Source: Humulus lupulus
Taxonomy: Eukaryota; Streptophyta; Magnoliopsida; Rosales; Cannabaceae
Direction: 5' to 3'
NCBI RefSeq assembly: GCF_963169125.1
Contig: NC_084794.1
Span: 224,561,409-224,625,408 of the forward strand
Length of the DNA: 64,000 nucleotides
Shown: in pieces, positions 58,977-64,000 of the stretch
How positions within the stretch are numbered: the first letter of the stretch is position 1
How the letters are laid out: each line of letters begins with the position of its first letter
Program-made: the position numbers and the translations under genes
Notes under the pieces: generated by a model
What the model was told of the DNA's origin: nothing
The model's input: the letters and a program-made list of their open reading frames with translations, nothing else
Databases searched by the model: none

Positions 58977-59509
58977 GTTTTGTCTCCAACCTGAACCCTC
59001 TTACCAATTAGCCGCAGAATGCATAAGCATTGCAAAGGTAGGCATTAAGCATACCTTGATCTTAATGACCCAAACAAGACTAGTGTATCTACTACTGCAA
59101 GCACACACTAGTATATTCATGTTGTAGCCAAAAATGAGAAAGGCTAACTTACTTGGAGTCCTTATCTCTCAACTGGATCTTTAATACCGCTATTCATTTT
59201 CCCTTTCGCAGTTACTTTAATTAATACAGTGTACTAAGATTAAACTATGACATACTCTTATAGCTAATATTATATGATAGCTACAAGCAATAAAGTTCCC
59301 TTAGAGACTCTATACTATAGCCTCTTATACACCTTATAGTGTATAAGGGAAGATTTCGTTTCAGTCTTTACAGTATTATGAGAAAATCGGCCTCACCGCA
59401 ATGCTCTCTCCGTGTAATGCATCTTAATATTCTTTATCTAAAGAACACTCTTATCGGATAATTCGTATTTTTATTTTAGGAAAAAAGAGTTTGACTCAAC
59501 TCATAAATT

Positions 59510-60110
59510 TAGAAAAATACCGTGATACCTTTCAGTTTTGAGGGAAAATTTAGAAAAATTATTTCTCTTAAAGCGTGATTCATTTTTCTATAAAATTTTA
59601 CAGGAGTCCTTATACACATATGTTCTATTTCTCTTAAAAAAATTATAATTTTTGGAATGACAAAAACCATTCAATTTTTTTAAAGAAATATGGGCAGTGC
59701 ATGTTGCCCAGAAGTTTTTCCCAGATATTAAGGTAATTTTGAAAATTTATTTCTCTTACAACGTAGTCCATTTCTTTCTAAAAGTTTACAGGGATCTTTA
59801 TACATATCTAAATTATCCTCCTTCCAAATTTCATATTTTTTGAAGAAATATAACCCATCAAAATGTTTAAAGAAATCTGGGCAGTGCTTGCTGCCCAGAA
59901 GTTTTGTTTCTAGATTTTAGGGAAAACTTGGAAAAATCATATCTCTTATACCATAATAAATTTTACTCTACAAATTTACAGTGACCCTTATACATGTTTA
60001 AAATAAAACCCTACAAAATTTCATAGCTTTTTTATTCATAAAACCCGTTAAAAGGGCAAAACAATCTGGGTAGTGCATGTTGCCCATAAATTTTCCAGAT
60101 TTACATCAAA
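59510..60110. repeat. Tandem repeat of about 188 bp, three copies
   Basis: The phrase GCAGTGCATGTTGCCCAGAA and variants start at 59694, 59881 and 60070 (spacing 187 and 189). TTTACAGGGATCTTTATACA-type segments recur in phase. Copies have diverged by many substitutions. Confidence 0.85.
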
Positions 60111-61617
60111 ATGCCAAAACGTTCATAACTTCAGTTGAAAAAAAATACTTTTTTTTACGATTTTCCAAAATTTGTCATCCAGTACTCACAATGAACTATG
60201 CAATTACACAAATTATTTTCACAAACAAGGGCAGTGGAATGTGATCAGACCCGTTAGAAGCCAGCCACGAAATTTTGGCAGATTACATTTTTACTCAAAC
60301 TCAGCAACAAGCATTCTAGCATAAACCCTAGCCAGATGCATGCCTGCAAATCATCATACCACAAAATATCAAACTTAAGCATAAAATAAGCTTACAAACT
60401 ATTGAAATACCCTATACAATCAAATCTACAAGAATCACCACAAAACTTAAAGAAAACAACCATAGATTCTACCTTTAGAAGCCTTAGCTAAGAGATGTAT
60501 TCCTTAGCTCTTCAAAGCCTTCCCTTGGTGCTCTAAACTCTCAAAACCGAGCCCCAAGTCCCACATGGAGATTTTTAAGAAAATATTAGGGTAGAAAGAA
60601 ACTAGATGAGGGACAAGAACATGCAAGCTAACAAAAACCTCTTACCTTGCTTTATTTGATCACAATGGTGCTCAACTTTGAGATCCAAATAGTAAGGCTT
60701 CTCTTGAACCCTAAAATAAAAGAACATGGCCATGCATGGCTTTTAGATCACATGTATGCACAAGGAACCCTAGGGTTTTGGGTTTGAAGAAGAAGGAGAA
60801 AGAATGAATCACAAGAGATGATTTCACTTACCTTGAGCACGGTCTTGCTTAGGATGTTACACTAGCTTCAAAGCAGTTCTTCCTTGAGAGAGAAAAGGAG
60901 AGGGATGAAATAAGAGGGACAGAGCCCCTGATTTTTTTTCTCTTTTTCAGAGTTAGAAAAATGAAAAGGGAAGGGGGAGAAAGGGTGCTTCGGTTTTGGG
61001 GGAAAATGGTAGAGAAAAATTGTTTTGAGAAAAAAAAACAATGATTAAACCCTTAACTTGTGAATGGGTAACACTCTTCCTATTCTCTTTGGGGTATGTG
61101 TCCTAGCTCTTAAGAGCCCTAGGACCTAGCCTTGCTGCCCACCCCTCTCTCTTTCTACCTTTGGAAATTACTTTTATGGCATTGCTTATTTTACCTCACA
61201 TTAAAGGAATCCAAGGGCCCTTTGAGAATTTTGTGATCTAAATTTCCTTAAAATTTTAACATACAGTTTTTAAATATCTCCAAGGTTAATTAATTAAATT
61301 AAATGTGACCCAAAAATAAAATTTGTCACATATCACATAATTTTGGTAATTTTATCAAATTGACCAAAATGCCCTTAGAGGCCCGAGCAAGAAATTCTCA
61401 TTCCTAAGCCCGGTTGATTGGAATTCAAACATCATTCAATTTTTCTTAAATTTATTGGTTCGACTATATATTCCTAGTTGCCAGAAAAAATTAATATTTT
61501 TATGCCATACTATTTCCTATTTTATTTAATCCGAGATTTTCTCGCATCAGTGTTTATTCCTTTGTCCGAGACTAATCTTTCTTTGCATAAATCTAGATCC
61601 TTTACCGAATCACTACA

Positions 61618-62160
61618 ATGGCTATAAAATTTACTAATCATTAAAAATTAATATAATATCATTTATAAAAATAATATTCTAAATAATTCTTCACTAGCTC
61701 CAACCGGCTACTAACGGGTGTTCAAAACAAAAAAAATATTAAAAATTGGAAACTATACCCAAAACCAAGAGATGATATCCAAAGAATCCAATGCAATCTA
61801 AAAAAACAAAAAAAAAATTAACAAACATTTATGAATTAATATACTAACATTCACAAAAAAATAAAGATTACAAACAATACCCAAAGGCTCAGGATGCTCC
61901 AATACAATCTGAAAACAAAAAAAAAAATCAATAAAAAGTTTAACAAACCCATTACAATAACATAAAAATTACACACAAATAATCATAAAAAGACTAAATT
62001 TAAAATAAATAACTAGATTATTAGGGTATAAAGGAACTAACCTTAACAACGGAGGGCCAAATAGGCTTCGGAACTCCTTGGGCGGTGCTGGGCGGCGCTG
62101 AGCGGCGGAGAAATCATAGAGAAACGTCTCTATATTTGAGGAAAAATGAAGAAGAAAGGC
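61618..62160 (-). other. CACTA-3 leader intron remainder and leader exon
   Basis: On the minus strand, about 62160-62043 is a GC-richer leader with CGCCGCTCAGCGCCGCCC, ending in a donor-like TTAAG|GTTAGT. The rest is AT-rich. No protein is recognised. Confidence 0.4.
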
Positions 62161-62873
62161 TCTGCCTCTGGATAATATCGCTGTGACCTATTGTGACGAC
62201 ATGATAAAATTGTCGTCGCCGTGGTTGAACACACCATTTCACTCAAACGGTGAGACCCTTGTTGTCGCTATAGACAAGGGAATAATACACGAATTGTTCT
62301 ACATGTCCAGTCTATAGCGACAAAACCAGTGAAATTTTGACAGAAATTTTTGGCAGTCTACTTTCCCTCTATTTTTTTTGGGACCCTATAGCGACGATAT
62401 GTCGTCGCTATAGGCTAAAATTTTATCTACTCACATGAATAATAATGGGTCTCTATAGCAACAACATGTCACCGCTATAGGGAGTGAAAATTGACAACCA
62501 ACTTTTGGCGGTCAAGTTCCCTCCGTACCCTATAGCGACGACAAGACGTCGCTATAGACAAGATATTTCTCTTTTTTTTTCTACGATGACTCGGAGGCGA
62601 CAACAAGACATCGCCGTAGAGTCAGTTCCCGCCTCTTGTTCCCTCTAAATTCTTGGTACCCTAGATGGCATATCATCGCTTTAGGGTACCAGGAATTTGG
62701 AGGGTCTGGTTGTGTGTTGTTGACGACCCTACAACGATGACATGTCGTTGCTATAGCTTATTTATTTTAATAAATAAAATAAATGAATTTTTCGTGGATT
62801 TCAACTACATATAGCGATGACTTTGGCGTCGTCGCAATAGATGTTGTCATTGTAGAGTCCTTTTCTTGAAGTG
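62160..62873 (-). repeat. Hairpin-rich subterminal region and terminus of CACTA-3
   Basis: The plus strand ends TTTTCTTGAAGTG at 62873, one base from the canonical TTGTAGTG end. At least six blocks contain TATAGCGACGAC and GTCGTCGCTATAG as inverted pairs. One is perfect: CTATAGCGACGA (62386-62397), a 4-bp loop, then TCGTCGCTATAG (62402-62413). Another has 11-bp arms around 62530-62557. A GGTACCCTA...TAGGGTACC pair lies at about 62655-62690. Confidence 0.78.
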
Positions 62874-63256
62874 TATTGGGTTAGGAATTGAATTTTAATT
62901 TTTCTTTGATTTTTTGTAAGCCATATGGGGCATAGGGATTTTTGAAAATTTTATTTTAGAAATTTTTTATAAAAATTCTGGTTACAAAAAAGAGAAGAAA
63001 AAAATTTAAAAGGACCTGAGCCACCAGCCATAGGCCAACAACCTAAACCTCTCGGCCCGAACAACTTGCAGTCGAGCCTCTCACCTGCGCCATAGGCCAA
63101 AAGCGCAAAACCCTCGGCCTAAGCCACCTGTTATAAAAATTTGGATACAATGAAGAGAAGAAAAAAATTGAAAAGGACTTGAGCCACCAGCCGTAGGCCA
63201 ACAGCCCGAACCCCTTGGCTCGAGCCACCTACAGTCAAGCCCTTTGCCTGCACTCC
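62874..63256. repeat. Tandem duplication of about 164 bp
   Basis: TTATAAAAATT followed by an AGAGAAGAAAAAAATT block and GAGCCACCAGCC starts at 62967 and at 63131. The two units differ at many positions but share the order of motifs, including GGCCAACA and CTTGC. No protein is recognised. Confidence 0.75.
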
Positions 63257-63776
63257 AAGCCCCACTCAACCCCACAACTGTGCGCATCTACTTGCCAGTA
63301 GTAGCAGTAGTAGTAGCAGTAGTAGCAGTAGTAGTAGCAGTAGTAGTAGCAGTAGTAGTAGTAGTAGTAGTAGCAGTAGCAGTAGCAGTAGCAGTAGTAG
63401 TAGCAGTAGTAACAGTAATAGTTGTAGTAGTAGTAGTAGTAGCAGCAGTAGTAGTAGCACTTGTCGTGTGCATATTTATTTAAGGATTTAATTATAAATG
63501 AAATAAAAGAAAGTTCAAGAAAGCCCCACTCAACCCCACAACTGTGCCCATAGTAGCAGTAGTAGTAGCAGTAGTAGTAGCAGCAACAGCAACAGTAGTA
63601 GTAGTAGTAGTAGCAGCAGTAGTAGTAGTAGTAGCAGCAGTAGTAGCAGTAGTAGTAGCAGTAGTAGCAGTAATAGTTTTAGTAGTAGTAGTAGTAGCAG
63701 CAGTAGTAGTAGCACTTGTCGTGTGCATATTTATTTAAGGATTTAATTATAAATTAAATAAAAGAAAGCTCTAGAA
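63257..63776. repeat. Duplicated unit of about 260 bp carrying GTA/GCA microsatellites
   Basis: AAGCCCCACTCAACCCCAC starts at 63257 and 63521. Each copy continues into a trinucleotide array of GTA and GCA units (63296-63460 and 63551-63713) and then into the same TTGTCGTGTGCATATTTATT tail (63461 and 63715). The arrays translate as poly-Val/Ala or poly-Leu in several frames; these are not genes. Confidence 0.92.
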
Positions 63777-63842
63777 TCTTCCAAGACCATAAGGAGCATG
63801 ACATTTGTCACAATCTTGTTTATTTGAGGATTTAAGAATTTT

Positions 63843-63876
63843 AGCAGCAGCAGCAGGAGTAGTAGTAGTAGTAGTT
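63843..63876. repeat. Third, shorter GCA/GTA microsatellite
   Basis: AGCAGCAGCAGCAGG followed by AGTAGTAGTAGTAGT lies after a GTTTATTTGAGGATTTAA tail that resembles those of the two preceding units, suggesting a third, partial copy. Confidence 0.85.
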
Positions 63877-64000
63877 ATAGTATGATAGTTACTATGGATT
63901 TTGGTTCAAGTCGGGACTTAGTTGAACACTCGTAGCAACACTTATAGATTTTATAAGTTTAACCTATAGTTTAAGAATATTAATTATAACATAAGGTTTG

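Larger units (their letters stand above)
57741..61617 (-). mobile_element. Long LTR-like Gypsy region inserted in the CACTA-3 leader intron
   Basis: The right edge, read on the minus strand, begins TGTAGTGATTCGGTAAAGG at 61617, an LTR-like start. The interior has no coding domain but holds CT-rich leader-like blocks with splice-like signals (60470-60900) and several tandem repeat arrays. Long noncoding LTRs of this kind are known in chromovirus-type Gypsy elements. The left edge is not defined; TGTGATGCTTAG at about 57729 is one candidate. Whether this is a solo LTR or a degraded element is open. Confidence 0.4.
31807..62873 (-). mobile_element. CACTA-3: minus-strand CACTA element split by nested insertions
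   Basis: Parts read in order on the minus strand are: terminus CACTTCAAGAAAAGG at 62873 with hairpin-rich subterminal repeats to about 62160; leader exon about 62160-62043; TNP2 deletion derivative 57083-55059; TNP1-like exon 54640-54445; then the CACTA-2 insertion (54444-32213); then the TNP1-like exon continuing at 32212 and ending near 31807. Joining 54445 to 32212 keeps the reading frame and family similarity, which is the main evidence that these pieces are one element. The far 3' end is missing. The assignment of the 62873 terminus to the same element is an inference from position and orientation. Confidence 0.6.

Noticed and set aside
63244..63738. Long poly-Val/Ala, poly-Leu and poly-Thr/Ala ORFs
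   Set aside because: These are translations of GTA/GCA trinucleotide arrays in all frames.

Overview
This is nuclear DNA from a flowering plant, most likely a eudicot. It is AT-rich, has GT-AG introns, and consists almost entirely of transposable elements layered into each other next to a satellite block. I found no host protein gene, no rRNA or tRNA gene and no CRISPR array. A Cannabaceae/Rosales-like origin is a weak guess from the style of the CACTA and MULE repeats and was not tested.

Left part. Positions 1-1838 hold ten copies of a 183-bp satellite. After an AT-rich stretch come the 3' end of a decayed CACTA transposon (3285-4342) and a small terminal-inverted-repeat element (about 4405-4755). 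The best-preserved feature is a Mutator-like element (MULE) at 5124-13525, with about 116-bp terminal inverted repeats and two convergent genes whose reading frames look intact after splicing. One is a mudrA-type transposase (+, 5433-8583, 820 aa predicted). The other is a Ulp1-like C48 protease gene of the Kaonashi type (-, 12497-8855, 820 aa predicted) with its catalytic His, Asp and Cys present. Its introns and subterminal regions are packed with arrays of the short motif CTCGAT.

Middle-left. A complete CACTA element (CACTA-1, 13954-20466, target duplication TAT) carries a six-exon TNP1-like pseudogene. Its leader intron contains a small non-autonomous LTR element (17769-19367, target duplication TAATA). 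Next comes a mosaic of broken retrotransposons: a Copia LTR with a split gag, Ty3/Gypsy LTR and protease pieces, and the 5' end of a Tat-type Gypsy element (Gypsy-1, 27692-29878).

Right half. From about 31807 to 62873 I read a four-deep nest. A minus-strand CACTA (CACTA-3) is split by a second CACTA (CACTA-2, 32213-54444). CACTA-2 is split inside its TNP2 transposase gene by a 13.25-kb Tat/Retand-like Gypsy (Gypsy-2, 36504-49757), which also has an antisense spliced ORF. Gypsy-2 is split inside its integrase by a 5'-truncated LINE (42052-42971). Each break is read from protein domains that stop on one side and resume on the other, plus target duplications. A long LTR-like region full of tandem repeats sits in the CACTA-3 leader intron. 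The window ends in duplicated GTA/GCA microsatellite blocks.

All elements outside the MULE are inactivated by stops, frameshifts or active-site changes. The CACTA-2 Ulp1-like protease has lost its catalytic cysteine, while the MULE copy of the same protease class has kept it.
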